A DNA stretch of 64,000 bases, taken from Streptomyces sp. Edi2 (GTDB lineage Bacteria > Actinomycetota > Actinomycetes > Streptomycetales > Streptomycetaceae). The stretch's first letter is position 1, and every line of letters starts with the position of its first letter. Shown one piece after another: positions 27,301 through 34,975 of the stretch. The position numbers and the translations under genes are program-made. The notes beneath the pieces were generated by a model. The model ran no database searches, was not told where the DNA came from, and was given only the letters and a program-made list of their open reading frames with translations. The stretch lies in the NCBI RefSeq assembly GCF_040253635.1, contig NZ_JBEJGX010000003.1:1116001-1180000 (forward strand), read 5' to 3'.

Positions 27301-29043
27301 GGCCGCCGCCAGCTCGGCGGCGGAATACCGCGCCGCGGCCTCGCGGGCGCGGTCGGTGGCCTGCCGGGCGGCTTCCCGTGCCGAGTCCCAGGCCTCGACG
27401 GCGGTCTTCTCGGCGTCCGAGGCGGCGAGCGCGGCACGGGCCGGGTCGGCGTCGGGGGTGCTGTCGTCCAGCCAGCCGGCCCGGACGGCTTCGGCGGTCT
27501 CCTCGGTGACCTCCGCCAGACGCTGTTTGAGGTGGTCGGCCTCGCTGCGGGCGCGCTGGGCATGGGTGGCGGCCGTGGTGGCGTCACGGTGTGCGGATTC
27601 ACCGGCCTCCTGGAGGGCCGCGGAGCGTTCCTCCCCCTCATTGGCGACCTGCTCTCCGGCCTCGGCCGCAGCATGCAGGGCACGTACGAGGTCGGCGGCA
27701 GCGGTGGCGCGGGCGGCGAGCGCGGGGGCGGCGTCCCGCTCGGCCTCGCGGATGGCGGCGGCGACCCGCGCCGAGCGGTCGGCGGCGGCGCGGTGCCGCA
27801 GCGCGGTCTCGGCGGCCTGCCAGGCGCTGTGCAGCGTACGGGCGTCGTTCAGCTCACGACGCTGGGCGGCGGCGCCCTTCTCCGCGGCGGCCAGGGCCAG
27901 CGAGGCGTGCCGGTAGGCGAGTTCGGCGGAGACCAGGGAGCGGCGCTCGCGGCCCCGCTCGGCGTCGGTGACGCGATGGGCCGCGGCGGCGACCTGTTCG
28001 GCCAGCTCAGCGGCGCGGCCGCGCTCCTCGGTGCCTCGGGCGTAGAGCCGCTGGGCGAGGCCGCGGGTGCGGCGCTCGGCGCCCGCATGCACCTCACGGG
28101 CGCGTTCGCGCTGCTCGGCGGCGTCGGCGATACGGGAGAGCAGGTCGAGGGAGCCGGCGGTGAAGTCCCGTTCGGCGGTGAGTTCGGCGCGCCGGCCGAG
28201 CTTGTGGGCGAAGCCGTGCACGAGGTCGGCGAGGCCGTCGGTGTCCCGGGTGTCCGTGACGGCGCGCAGCAGGAGGTCGGTGAAGTCCGAGTCGTTCTTG
28301 ACCGCGAAGAGGCCGGCCGCCTCACCCTCGTCGGCGTTCATCTCCCGCTGGTAGCGGAAGAGTTCCGGGTCCAGACCCAGCTCGCCGAGGTGGACGTTCC
28401 AGCGCTCGTGGCCCTCCTCCCAGACCACGTCCAGATTGGGGTAGTTCTTCCCCGCCTCGGTGAGGACGTCGCGGAAGCCCTTCATGGTGCGCCGGCGGCC
28501 CTGGGCTCCGGAGCTGCCCTCACCGCTCTCCTGGCGGGGGCGGACGACAGTGGCCTCGGCGACGGGGAGGGAGTCCAGGCTCATGCCGGGGCCGGGACGG
28601 AAGCTGTACCAGGCCTCGGCGAACTTCCGGGGGTCGTTGGAGACCTGCCGGCCGCGCCATTCGCTGACCTTGCCGACGACCACGCTCTCGCCGGTAAGGA
28701 CGTGCTGCCACTCCAGGGCGACATGGCCGCAGTCGTCGGCGAGCAGGAATTTGCGCAGCACGCCGGAGCTGGCGCCGCCGAGGGTGTTGCGGTGGCCGGG
28801 CAGCATCACCGAGAAGATCAGCTTGAGCAGAACGGACTTGCCGCCGCCGTTCTCCAGGAAGAGCACGCCCGCGGGCGCCGGGCGGCGCGGCGGGCCGACC
28901 GGTTCGTCCTCGAAGAAGTCCGCCTGGGCCGGGGCCGGTCGGGGTACGGGCGCGCCGACTCCGCGCAGGTCCAGCACGGTGTCGGCATAGCGCGCACCGG
29001 CGGGCCCGATGGAGTAGAGGCGGACCCGGGACAGCTCGTACAT
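24358..29043 (-). CDS. SMC-like ATPase, JetC/MukB/MksB type
   Basis: The 1561-residue protein begins with an ATPase head carrying Walker A LENGGGKS at about residues 63-70. Long Ala/Glu/Arg-rich coiled coil follows, then a central hinge-like globular part (about 640-800), more coiled coil, and a C-terminal head with signature FSGGQ (about 1415) and Walker B LFLDNP (about 1450). The Walker B glutamate of SMC proteins is Asn here. Such ATPases extrude or hold DNA loops with kleisin and MukE-like partners, and the two genes upstream fit those roles. Family members act in chromosome organisation (MukB, MksB) or plasmid defence (Wadjet JetC). It has no tight ribosome site and a 413-bp leader. Confidence 0.85.
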   Translation of the reverse strand: MYELSRVRLYSIGPAGARYADTVLDLRGVGAPVPRPAPAQADFFEDEPVGPPRRPAPAGVLFLENGGGKSVLLKLIFSVMLPGHRNTLGGASSGVLRKFLLADDCGHVALEWQHVLTGESVVVGKVSEWRGRQVSNDPRKFAEAWYSFRPGPGMSLDSLPVAEATVVRPRQESGEGSSGAQGRRRTMKGFRDVLTEAGKNYPNLDVVWEEGHERWNVHLGELGLDPELFRYQREMNADEGEAAGLFAVKNDSDFTDLLLRAVTDTRDTDGLADLVHGFAHKLGRRAELTAERDFTAGSLDLLSRIADAAEQRERAREVHAGAERRTRGLAQRLYARGTEERGRAAELAEQVAAAAHRVTDAERGRERRSLVSAELAYRHASLALAAAEKGAAAQRRELNDARTLHSAWQAAETALRHRAAADRSARVAAAIREAERDAAPALAARATAAADLVRALHAAAEAGEQVANEGEERSAALQEAGESAHRDATTAATHAQRARSEADHLKQRLAEVTEETAEAVRAGWLDDSTPDADPARAALAASDAEKTAVEAWDSAREAARQATDRAREAAARYSAAELAAARADDAAQAAERAHDAERRAAESIGAEQRLADLLGLPQSEAKSLGVPGPRTATPGTDPVAPRRPTAGPLTAEELDRNADELHALLEEGVAAAERQLFDLRTAAADDARILGALGDGGLLPPGPDVLAAVEYLGEHGVPALPGWRYLAQSVDPADHTRVLAARPELVDGVIITDPDTHARARDVLAQAALLPRSAVAVGTSAALLAPTPAPDERESGVFLVPPNPAMHDESAADEERQALRARAIERDDEIRALAARLAGDRALAARLGSWRAGCPAGRLAELAAAADETVAAAEEAAAELAESRAARDETEEVAAEATRVRDERQETAQRARRAADLLAGLAHRLRERSSWQSRMRELADEAAEFEARAEECVDRARAADEDRRAAQRAADDARRTARALRAERAEIAGVPDEVGEAPEGAGASLPALREAYRAASQLYEKVGVGADLRAEQARAEGDESAALAELNRLTNKVRTRAEALLESPDAADGPSRQAAASRAESLVQMLETRASAASEQLGRLRGEAERLAPTDGEAHTELPDELVPKDADRAKELLRAASGELATATDALEAARAQHEELLRGHRAAEDAAGGFDETAALLRDLLRDNQDAEDAADGPIEPYAGRVEDARQAAAESRRSLRGCAADLSTAESAVREASDILVRHANSTRYEQVRTPARQQIRELPAAALPDHAAKWAEAFAPRLRVLTDELAQLERNRDSIVDRLRGLVESSLTTLRSAQRLSRLPEGLGEWSGQEFLRIRFEDPDQATLTERLGEVIDEATSAAVKKNSDLRRDGMSLLLRGVSAALQPRGVAVEILKPDAVLRAERVPVGQMGDVFSGGQLLTAAIALYCTMAALRSNDRGRDKQRHAGTLFLDNPIGRANATYLLELQRAVADALGVQLLYTTGLFDTTALAEFPLVIRLRNDADLRAGLKYISVEEHLRPGLPQPDPSGEAVHGQITATRMYRRPEEPAPGEEADPAGG

Positions 29044-29084
29044 GGCGGACTCTCGTTGTCGTGTCGGGAAGGGGTGGTGCTGCT

Positions 29085-29130
29085 CCCCCGCCCCCTCCCC
29101 CTCCTCCCCCTTCGGGGGAGGGGGCGGGGG
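29085..29130. other. 16-bp perfect hairpin in the jetC-like leader
   Basis: C5-G-C5-T-C4 at 29085-29100 pairs perfectly with G4-A-G5-C-G5 at 29115-29130 around a 14-nt loop. The loop also contains a nested hairpin, CTCCCCC-TTC-GGGGGAG. It lies 41 bp upstream of the jetC-like ATG, inside what looks like one operon. It could attenuate transcription or block processing between the second and third genes. Confidence 0.8.
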
Positions 29131-29155
29131 TGGGTTCGGGGGTGGGGGGGAGCGA

Positions 29156-29425
29156 GGGGTGTGCGGCGTCGGTCGGTGCGGCGTCGGTCGGCGGTCAGTG
29201 CGGTCAGTGGTCAGTCAGCGGCGGGCGGGTCGGTGACGGGCGGTCGGTGACGGGCGGTCGGTGGCCGCCCGCCGTCGGCGGTCGAAACGGTCAGGTGTCG
29301 AAACGGTCGGTGATCGAGGTCGATGGTGGGTCGGAGCAGTCGATGACTGTCGGTCGGCGTGGTCGGTGGTGGGCCGGTCGGCGCCGTCACCGGCCCACCG
29401 GCCCACCGGCCCACCGGACCGCCGG
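29156..29425. repeat. Cluster of short direct repeats between the jetB-like and jetC-like genes
   Basis: The 413-bp gap 29044-29456 has no gene but is dense in short repeats. GGTGCGGCGTCGGTC occurs twice (about 29160-29195), GGTCGGTGACGGGC two to three times (about 29228-29265), GTCGAAACGGTC twice (about 29280-29310) and CCCACCGG four times (about 29393-29420). Such a long, repetitive spacer is unusual within a Streptomyces operon. Confidence 0.75.
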
Positions 29426-29456
29426 CCGGAACGTCAGCGGTCGTCGGGCCGGCCCC

Positions 29457-30476
29457 TCATCCGGAGTGGAAGGGCAGTCCGGCGCCCGCGACCAGGTCGA
29501 GGTCTTCGGTGTCCTCGCCCGGCAGCAGCGCGGCGCTGCCGTCGCCGACGGGGACGATGCCCAGCTCCAGCAGCTCGGCCATGGCGGCGCTGCCGGCCAT
29601 GTCGCGGACCTGGAGCTGGTAGCGGGCGGTGGTGCGGTAGGCGCCACCGGAGTCATCGCCGGTGCGCTGCAGGAAACCGGAGTCCACTAGGAACGTGACG
29701 GCCTTGGCGATGATGCCCGTGGTCGAACCGGCCAGCCGGCGGGCGTCCTTGGTGGCGCCGGTCGCGCTGCGCCGCGCGTAGAGGCGCCAGGCGGATTCCA
29801 GGCCGGGGGCGTCGGTGGCCGGGTCGGTGTTCTCACCCTCCTGCTCGGCGCGCTCCTCCAGGCGACGGCAGGCCTGCCGGACGAAGGCGTCGACGCCGTT
29901 GACGGTGATCCGGCCGATATAGCCGTCGTCGGCGAGGTCTTCGGGGCGCGGGAAAGCCAGTGCGGCGACGGCGAGGTGGGCCAGGCCGTGCAGAAAGCGG
30001 TCGGCGGAGTCGGCGGAGGCGCGACGCGCGTAGTCACCCATCCGTACGGCGAAGACGGAGTCCTCCTGGGCGGTGACGGCCATCCCGGCGCGGGTGGAGA
30101 CCTCCAGGACGACCAGGCCGAGGCCGGTGGCGACGGCGTCGGCCATTCGGGCGAAGGCGGGCTCGTCGCGATAGCGGCGCAGCAGTTCGCCGTATTCGGC
30201 GTCACGGGCGGGCAGCAGCTTGGGCTGGAGGCCGAAGGACACCAGCCGTGCGGCATCGGCGGCGTCGGCGGGGGTGAGGGGGTGGGGCCGCCCCTGCTCT
30301 GCGGAGTCCCCCCGGTCGGGCGAAACCGAGAACGGAGGCGGGAACGGAGGAGAAGCCGAGGGCTCGGGGGCGGATCCCGCCGCGGCCGGCTCGGTGTCGG
30401 CGGTGGGCGCGCCCCAGCCCGGTTCACCGGCCGCGGACGCCGGATCCGGCTGCGGCGTCTCGTCGTACTGGGTCAC
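29457..30476 (-). CDS. MukE/JetB-like accessory protein
   Basis: The 339-residue protein has a Pro/Ala-rich disordered first 70 residues. A compact alpha/beta part follows (about 75-330) with features expected of tandem winged helices (LFRxxx-like RLEERAEQEG, KAVTFLVDSGFLQRTGD, YRTTARYQLQVRDMAGS). Position between a kleisin-like gene and an SMC-like gene is the main argument for a MukE/MksE/JetB role. In those complexes it bridges the kleisin and DNA. The GTG at 30476 has an AGGAG site eight bases upstream. The assignment rests on context as much as sequence. Confidence 0.7.
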   Translation of the reverse strand: MTQYDETPQPDPASAAGEPGWGAPTADTEPAAAGSAPEPSASPPFPPPFSVSPDRGDSAEQGRPHPLTPADAADAARLVSFGLQPKLLPARDAEYGELLRRYRDEPAFARMADAVATGLGLVVLEVSTRAGMAVTAQEDSVFAVRMGDYARRASADSADRFLHGLAHLAVAALAFPRPEDLADDGYIGRITVNGVDAFVRQACRRLEERAEQEGENTDPATDAPGLESAWRLYARRSATGATKDARRLAGSTTGIIAKAVTFLVDSGFLQRTGDDSGGAYRTTARYQLQVRDMAGSAAMAELLELGIVPVGDGSAALLPGEDTEDLDLVAGAGLPFHSG

Positions 30477-30517
30477 GGGACAAGCTCCTTGCTGGGGACG
30501 GTCTGGGAACTCTCTGG

Positions 30518-30555
30518 CCGGCGCGCCCCCGGCCGGCCGGCCGGGGGCGCGCCGG
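30518..30555. other. Perfect 38-bp palindrome between the first two SMC-operon genes
   Basis: The 19 bases CCGGCGCGCCCCCGGCCGG (30518-30536) are followed without a loop by their exact reverse complement (30537-30555). As RNA it would form an extremely stable stem. It sits in a 142-bp gap between the jetA-like stop and the jetB-like GTG. Confidence 0.88.
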
Positions 30556-30618
30556 TGCCCGGCCCGACCGGACGCGCCATACCGCTCGCCGGCCGCCCGA
30601 CCTGGACACGGTCCGTCA

Positions 30619-32142
30619 TCACGCCACCTCCGAACGGTCCGCGGCCATTCCGGCGGAGTCCAGCAGGGCCGTGCCGACGATGAGGTCGGCGCCGCCGAAT
30701 TCGGCGTCGGTCAGCTCCGTGCCGTCGTCGACGGCGAACAGCAGCTGCTGCTCTCCCTGCCGGTACGCCGTACCGACCGGCGGGCTGGCGGCGTGCACCG
30801 CCAACAGGGCGACGAGATAAGGGAGTTCGGGATCGCTGCGGCGTGCTTCGGCGAGCAGGCCGGAGAGCCGTCGGGGTGCGTCGGCGGGCAGGTCGAGCAG
30901 CGTCATCGCGGCGTCGAGCTGCGCCTCGCTGAAGCGGCTGTCGTCGGGCGTCGCCACCAGATCGGGCTCGGGCATCTCGGCGCCCAGGTGCTCACGTTCC
31001 ACGGGCGGGGTGAGCAGCACCTCGACGAGGTCGCCGATCCGGACGGCCGAGGGCGTGCGCAGGCCCGTGCCCTGGGCGAAGAAGGCGTCGGTGACGCGGA
31101 TGGCCTGCTCGGCGGGGAGCGGCAGCAGGGGGGCGACGAGCTGGCCGTAGAGGTCGAGTCCGGAGCGGGCGGCGGGGGTGGCGAAGGCCTGCCGGTCCTG
31201 CTCGGCGCGGAAGAGCGGTCCGGCCTCCAGCAGCCGGGACTGCAGCTGGGTGTGGCGGCGGATGCAGTCCTTGACGATGTCGACGAGCTCGGCGGCGCGG
31301 CGCTTGTGCTCGGGCTCCTCGGTCTCGTCCCTGGCCTTGCGGATGTTCGTCAGGATGGCGTTCTCGTGGCGGTAGCGGTCCGCGACGTGGTCCAGCGCCT
31401 CGTTGATCATGTCCGGGACGGTCTCCAGCCAGTCCACGGCGCGGACGTTGCGGCGGGTGGCGTCCAGGGTCCTGCGCAGCGTCTCGGCGTACTGCACGGT
31501 GCGGTAGCGGGCCTGCTCGGCGGCGAGCTGGGCGTCGGCCAGCCGGCCGCGGTTGATCAGCACCTCCAGCTTGACCTCGGCGGCGATCTGGGCGCTGGTG
31601 ACGTCCGTGTCGAGCGCGCCGACCAGGACGTTGACCGCTTCGTCGGTGGCCCGCAGGAAGACGGTACCGCCGGCGCCGGGGACCTCCTCGATCAGCTTGA
31701 AGTCGTAGTCGCGGCGGACGTACTGCCCCTCGGTGTCGAAGGTGCCGTAGACGGCCCGGAAGCCGCGGTCCACGCTGCCGACGTTGATCAGGTTCTCCAG
31801 CACCCAGCGGGCCACCCGCTCGTGCTCACCCGTGAAACGGCGGGGAGCCTGGGCGGCGACTCGCGGCAGGACCTTCGCCACTATCTCCTCGTGGTCGGCG
31901 CCGGTGTCGAAGTCCATGTTGAGGGTGACGAGATCGATGACGGCGAGCGCCACCTCCGCCATGGCGTAGATCCCGTACTCGCCCGCGAGGTTGGCCTTGC
32001 GCACGTCGAGGTCGTGCAGCGGCGCGGTGCACGCGAGGGCGCGCAGCCGGCGGGCCAGGCCTTCGTCGGCTGCCGGGCCCGGCGCGGGCCGGTTCGGCCC
32101 GTTGAGCTGGGGCGCAGCGGGCCCCGGGGCGGAAAAAGTCAC
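30619..32142 (-). CDS. MukF/JetA-like kleisin subunit
   Basis: With the GTG at 32142 (VTFSAPGPAA) the protein has 507 residues. It has an N-terminal helical/winged-helix part (MAEVALAVIDLVTLNMDFDTGA), a long central helical bundle (about 190-330, for example IAAEVKLEVLINRGRLADAQ and RKARDETEEPEHKRRAAELV) and a C-terminal mixed domain. This matches the MukF/MksF/JetA layout, in which the protein closes the SMC ring. It is the first gene of the operon. A TACTCT -10 lies seven bases before the GTG, so the message may be leaderless. An ATG at 32199 would add 19 residues and has no ribosome site. Confidence 0.72.
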   Translation of the reverse strand: MTFSAPGPAAPQLNGPNRPAPGPAADEGLARRLRALACTAPLHDLDVRKANLAGEYGIYAMAEVALAVIDLVTLNMDFDTGADHEEIVAKVLPRVAAQAPRRFTGEHERVARWVLENLINVGSVDRGFRAVYGTFDTEGQYVRRDYDFKLIEEVPGAGGTVFLRATDEAVNVLVGALDTDVTSAQIAAEVKLEVLINRGRLADAQLAAEQARYRTVQYAETLRRTLDATRRNVRAVDWLETVPDMINEALDHVADRYRHENAILTNIRKARDETEEPEHKRRAAELVDIVKDCIRRHTQLQSRLLEAGPLFRAEQDRQAFATPAARSGLDLYGQLVAPLLPLPAEQAIRVTDAFFAQGTGLRTPSAVRIGDLVEVLLTPPVEREHLGAEMPEPDLVATPDDSRFSEAQLDAAMTLLDLPADAPRRLSGLLAEARRSDPELPYLVALLAVHAASPPVGTAYRQGEQQLLFAVDDGTELTDAEFGGADLIVGTALLDSAGMAADRSEVA

Positions 32143-32149
32143 GTCGCAC

Positions 32150-32155
32150 AGAGTA
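32150..32155 (-). promoter_or_regulatory. -10 box for a probably leaderless SMC-operon transcript
   Basis: TACTCT on the minus strand ends seven bases before the GTG at 32142, putting the expected transcription start at or next to the G of the start codon. No good -35 is present at 16-18 bp. Confidence 0.45.
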
Positions 32156-32323
32156 GGCGCTCGCACTGACAACGGACGAAACGGCGCGGATCCGTTCATG
32201 GGTGGAACCGCTGGTGGATCCGTTGACGGACCACCCCCCGGGCCGGCGCGTCAGTCTACGGCGTGGCCCGCGGCGGCCGGCCGCCAGGTCCCGTGGCGCG
32301 CGCACCGGAGCCCCTGCCGGTGA

Positions 32324-32968
32324 TCAGTGGGTTGCTCCTCCCGCCATGCGGAGATCGGTGCGGGTGTGCGCGGCGGTGACCGCGATCTCCCGCAGGGCCC
32401 GGGCCACCGCGTCGGCCGGCAGCGACGGCTGGGCGCGGTCGACGACCTGGTCCGGCGTATAGGGGACATGGACGAATCCGCCGCGCAGGTCCGGCAGTTC
32501 GGTGGCGATGAGGTGGGCGAGGCCGTAGAAGACGTGGTTGCAGACGAAGGTGCCCGCGGTGTTGGAGACGGAGGCGGGCAGGCCGGCGGCTCGGACGGCG
32601 GCCACACACGCCTTGACCGGCAGGGTGGAGAAGTACGCGGCGGGGCCGCCGGGCACGATCGGCTCGTCGACCGGTTCGGCACCCGAGGCGTCGGGTATCC
32701 GGGCGTCGTCGACGTTGACGGCGAGGCGTTCGACGGTGATGTCGGGGCGGCCGCCCGCCTGGCCGACGCACACCACTATCTCGGGGCGGGTCTCCTCGAT
32801 CGCGGCGCGCAGCACCGCGACCGACGCCCCGTAGACGCAGGGGAGCTCGACGGCGAAGGCCTCGATGCCGGTGGGCGGTTCGTCCGCGGCGGCGCGTACG
32901 GCCTGCCAGGACGGGTTGGTGGATTCGCCGTCGAAAGGCGCAAATCCGGTCAGCAGTACCCGGGTCAT
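32324..32968 (-). CDS. pcp: Pyrrolidone-carboxylate (pyroglutamyl) peptidase I
   Basis: The 214-residue protein is a C15 cysteine peptidase. It begins TRVLLTGFAPFDGE and has ERLAVN with the active-site Glu, NTAGTFVCNHVFY with the nucleophile Cys, and FVHVPYTPDQ with the catalytic His. It removes N-terminal pyroglutamate from peptides in the cytoplasm. Lying after the DUF969/DUF979 permease genes and near pxpABC, it supplies 5-oxoproline to the same pathway. The gap to the DUF979 gene is 97 bp, so they are probably co-transcribed. Start ATG at 32968. Confidence 0.95.
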   Translation of the reverse strand: MTRVLLTGFAPFDGESTNPSWQAVRAAADEPPTGIEAFAVELPCVYGASVAVLRAAIEETRPEIVVCVGQAGGRPDITVERLAVNVDDARIPDASGAEPVDEPIVPGGPAAYFSTLPVKACVAAVRAAGLPASVSNTAGTFVCNHVFYGLAHLIATELPDLRGGFVHVPYTPDQVVDRAQPSLPADAVARALREIAVTAAHTRTDLRMAGGATH

Positions 32969-32980
32969 ACGGTCATCCTT

Positions 32981-33010
32981 GGTGCGGTGCGATGGGGTGC
33001 GGTGCGATGG
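32981..33010. repeat. 15-bp tandem duplication before pcp
   Basis: Two exact copies of GGTGCGGTGCGATGG (32981-32995 and 32996-33010), followed by degenerate GGTGCG units to about 33050, lie between the DUF979 gene and pcp. Confidence 0.8.
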
Positions 33011-33065
33011 GGTGGGGCGCCGTCCGGTGCGGTGCGGTGCAGCTGCAGGCGCGCCCGGAGCGGGT

Positions 33066-34034
33066 TCAGAAGGCGAACAGCGCCATGATCAGGATGTTGC
33101 AGCCGAGCAGGATCCCCGCGGTGGGCATCTGCGCCTTGATCGGCCCGTACTGGTCCTTCAACTCCAGCAGCGCCGCCGGAACGATGTTGAAGTTGGCGGC
33201 CATGGGCGTCACCAGGGTGCCGCAGAATCCGGCGAGCATGCCGATGGCGAGGACGGCGGCGGGGTTGCCGTCGAAGTGGCCTATCAGGACCGGCCAGCCG
33301 ACCGCGGCGGTCATCACGGGGAAGGCGGCGAAGCCATTGCCCATGATCACGGTGAACGCGAACATGCCCACGCAGTAGACGACGATCGCGATGTAGAGCG
33401 AGCCCTCGGGCAGGACGGAGGTGGTGAGCTTGCCGACCTGGTCGCCGACGCCGGACACCTGGAAGATGGCGCCCAGCGTGGCCAGCATCTGGGGCAGCAG
33501 CATCGCCCAGCCCATCGCCTCGAGCATCGAGCGGCCGGACTGCACCGGCACGGAGATCCGCTTCTCCCGGAGCATGACCATCGCGACGACGAGGGCGACG
33601 ACGGCACCGATCCCCAGGCCCAGGATGGTCTCGCTGCCCTCCTGGAGAACCGGCTCGCCCCCGAAGGACAAGTGCTTGACGCCGATGGCGCAGGCCATGG
33701 CCACGGCGGGGATGGTGAGCGCGGGGACGAACAGCCGGTTGCCGAGCTTGGCGGCACTGGCGGTGCGCTGTTCGGAGGTCGTGGTGCGCGGGGTGCCGCG
33801 CCCGGTGAAGCCGAAGCCGGCCAGGCAGGCCATGACGAGGACCGCGGCGCCCAGCGGCTCGGCCGGCGCCTGCTTGGTGACGACCCAGCTGCTGTAGAAG
33901 AAGCCGGCACCGATCAGTCCCCAGAAGGCGCCGGTGCCCAGGCGCTTGGGATTGCTGCGGTCGGTGACCATCTGGGCGGCCATCACGAGGAAGCTGAGGC
34001 CCACCAGCCAGTAGAACCACTCTGCCTTGATCAC
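33066..34034 (-). CDS. 5-oxoproline transporter subunit, DUF979 family
   Basis: The 322-residue membrane protein has about ten hydrophobic segments, starting VIKAEWFYWLVGLSFLVMAA and ending AGILLGCNILIMALFAF. DUF979 proteins are almost always encoded next to a DUF969 protein and pyroglutamyl peptidase or pxp genes, and the pair is regarded as a 5-oxoproline permease. The GTG start overlaps the DUF969 TGA (GTGA), so translation is coupled. The whole island context supports pyroglutamate or pyroglutamyl-peptide uptake. Confidence 0.85.
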   Translation of the reverse strand: MIKAEWFYWLVGLSFLVMAAQMVTDRSNPKRLGTGAFWGLIGAGFFYSSWVVTKQAPAEPLGAAVLVMACLAGFGFTGRGTPRTTTSEQRTASAAKLGNRLFVPALTIPAVAMACAIGVKHLSFGGEPVLQEGSETILGLGIGAVVALVVAMVMLREKRISVPVQSGRSMLEAMGWAMLLPQMLATLGAIFQVSGVGDQVGKLTTSVLPEGSLYIAIVVYCVGMFAFTVIMGNGFAAFPVMTAAVGWPVLIGHFDGNPAAVLAIGMLAGFCGTLVTPMAANFNIVPAALLELKDQYGPIKAQMPTAGILLGCNILIMALFAF

Positions 34035-34741
34035 TTGGTGGCCTCCACTGCGGCGGTGTCGCGGACATGGGCGGTGAGCAGTTCGCGTTCCAGATGACGG
34101 TCCAGGCGCAGCAGTCGCCAGCCGTGGACGACGAAGGCGCACACGGCAGTGGGGATCGCCCACAGCGCGAGCTGCAGCGGTTCGAGGTGGGTCCCGTAGG
34201 TGGTGTTGACGAAACCGGTGATCAGCAGGATCGAGCCGACGGCGAGAAAGACGTCCTCCCCGAAGAAGAGGCCGACGTTGTCCGCGCTGGCGGCGAACGA
34301 CCTGACCTTCTCCCGTGTCCGGACCGGGAGTTCGCCGTATTTCCGCTCGGCCGCGCCCTCGGCCATCGGGACGGCGAGCGGGCGGACGGTCTGGGCGGGG
34401 CCGAAGACATTGGTCAGCCCGACCGCGGCGCCGATCTGCCGCAGACCGAGGTAGAGCGCCAGGAAACGCCCGGTGGTGAGCCCGGCGAACCGGGCGATGA
34501 GGTTGCGGGCCTGCTCCTGGAGGCCGTAGCGCTCCAGGAGGCCGATGACCGGGAGGGTGATCGCGAAGATCGTCACCGCCCGGCTGCCGGCGAAGCCGTC
34601 GCCGAACGCGGCGAGCACCTTGCCCGGCGACAGCCCTCCGAGGAGGCCGGTCGTGATGCCGGCCACCCCCACGACCAGCAGGGGATTGCGTTTCGTGGCG
34701 AAGCCGATCACGACCACGAGCACGCCGAGGAGCACGATCAT
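34031..34741 (-). CDS. 5-oxoproline transporter subunit, DUF969 family
   Basis: The 236-residue membrane protein begins MIVLLGVLVVVIGFATKRNP. The family stretch GLRQIGAAVGLTNVFGPAQT and ASADNVGLFFGEDVF are well preserved. It pairs with the DUF979 protein. The start at 34741 has a GGAAGG site. The promoter 63 bp upstream contains the same operator as the pxpA promoter, so import and breakdown should be co-regulated. Confidence 0.87.
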   Translation of the reverse strand: MIVLLGVLVVVIGFATKRNPLLVVGVAGITTGLLGGLSPGKVLAAFGDGFAGSRAVTIFAITLPVIGLLERYGLQEQARNLIARFAGLTTGRFLALYLGLRQIGAAVGLTNVFGPAQTVRPLAVPMAEGAAERKYGELPVRTREKVRSFAASADNVGLFFGEDVFLAVGSILLITGFVNTTYGTHLEPLQLALWAIPTAVCAFVVHGWRLLRLDRHLERELLTAHVRDTAAVEATK

Positions 34742-34803
34742 GGATCCGCCTTCCGCGTAAGGGGACCCACCGGGTCCACAGGGAGATGAAGAGATTGCAG
34801 CGG

Positions 34804-34834
34804 AGGCTAGGTGATTGTTCAACGATCCGACAAG
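34804..34834 (-). promoter_or_regulatory. Operator-promoter driving the DUF969-DUF979-pcp genes
   Basis: On the minus strand a 22-bp block (34834-34813) contains TTGTCG as -35 and the near-palindrome GATCGTTGAACAATC. Three bases later comes TAGCCT (34809-34804) as -10. The block is identical to that at 35842-35863 in front of pxpA. A GntR protein bound here would cover the spacer. Confidence 0.75.
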
Positions 34835-34975
34835 GGGTCTGCGGGGGCGAATCTCAACCCGCCTTCACGACACCGCTCATGACGGCCCTCGCGGCACCCG
34901 CCGCACCTCTCGCGCCCCACCCGCCACGCACCTCACGTCACCCCGCCGCGCCCCTCCCCGCTCCTCCCCCTCCGC

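Noticed and set aside
29085..29130. Simple operon terminator before the jetC-like gene
   Set aside because: It lacks a following T-run on the minus strand and lies close to the start codon, so attenuation or processing is equally likely; it was listed as a structure only.
24313..29250. A 1645-residue plus-strand frame antisense to the SMC-like gene
   Set aside because: It is low-complexity Gly/Val/Ala sequence with no motifs, while the minus strand has clear ATPase motifs.
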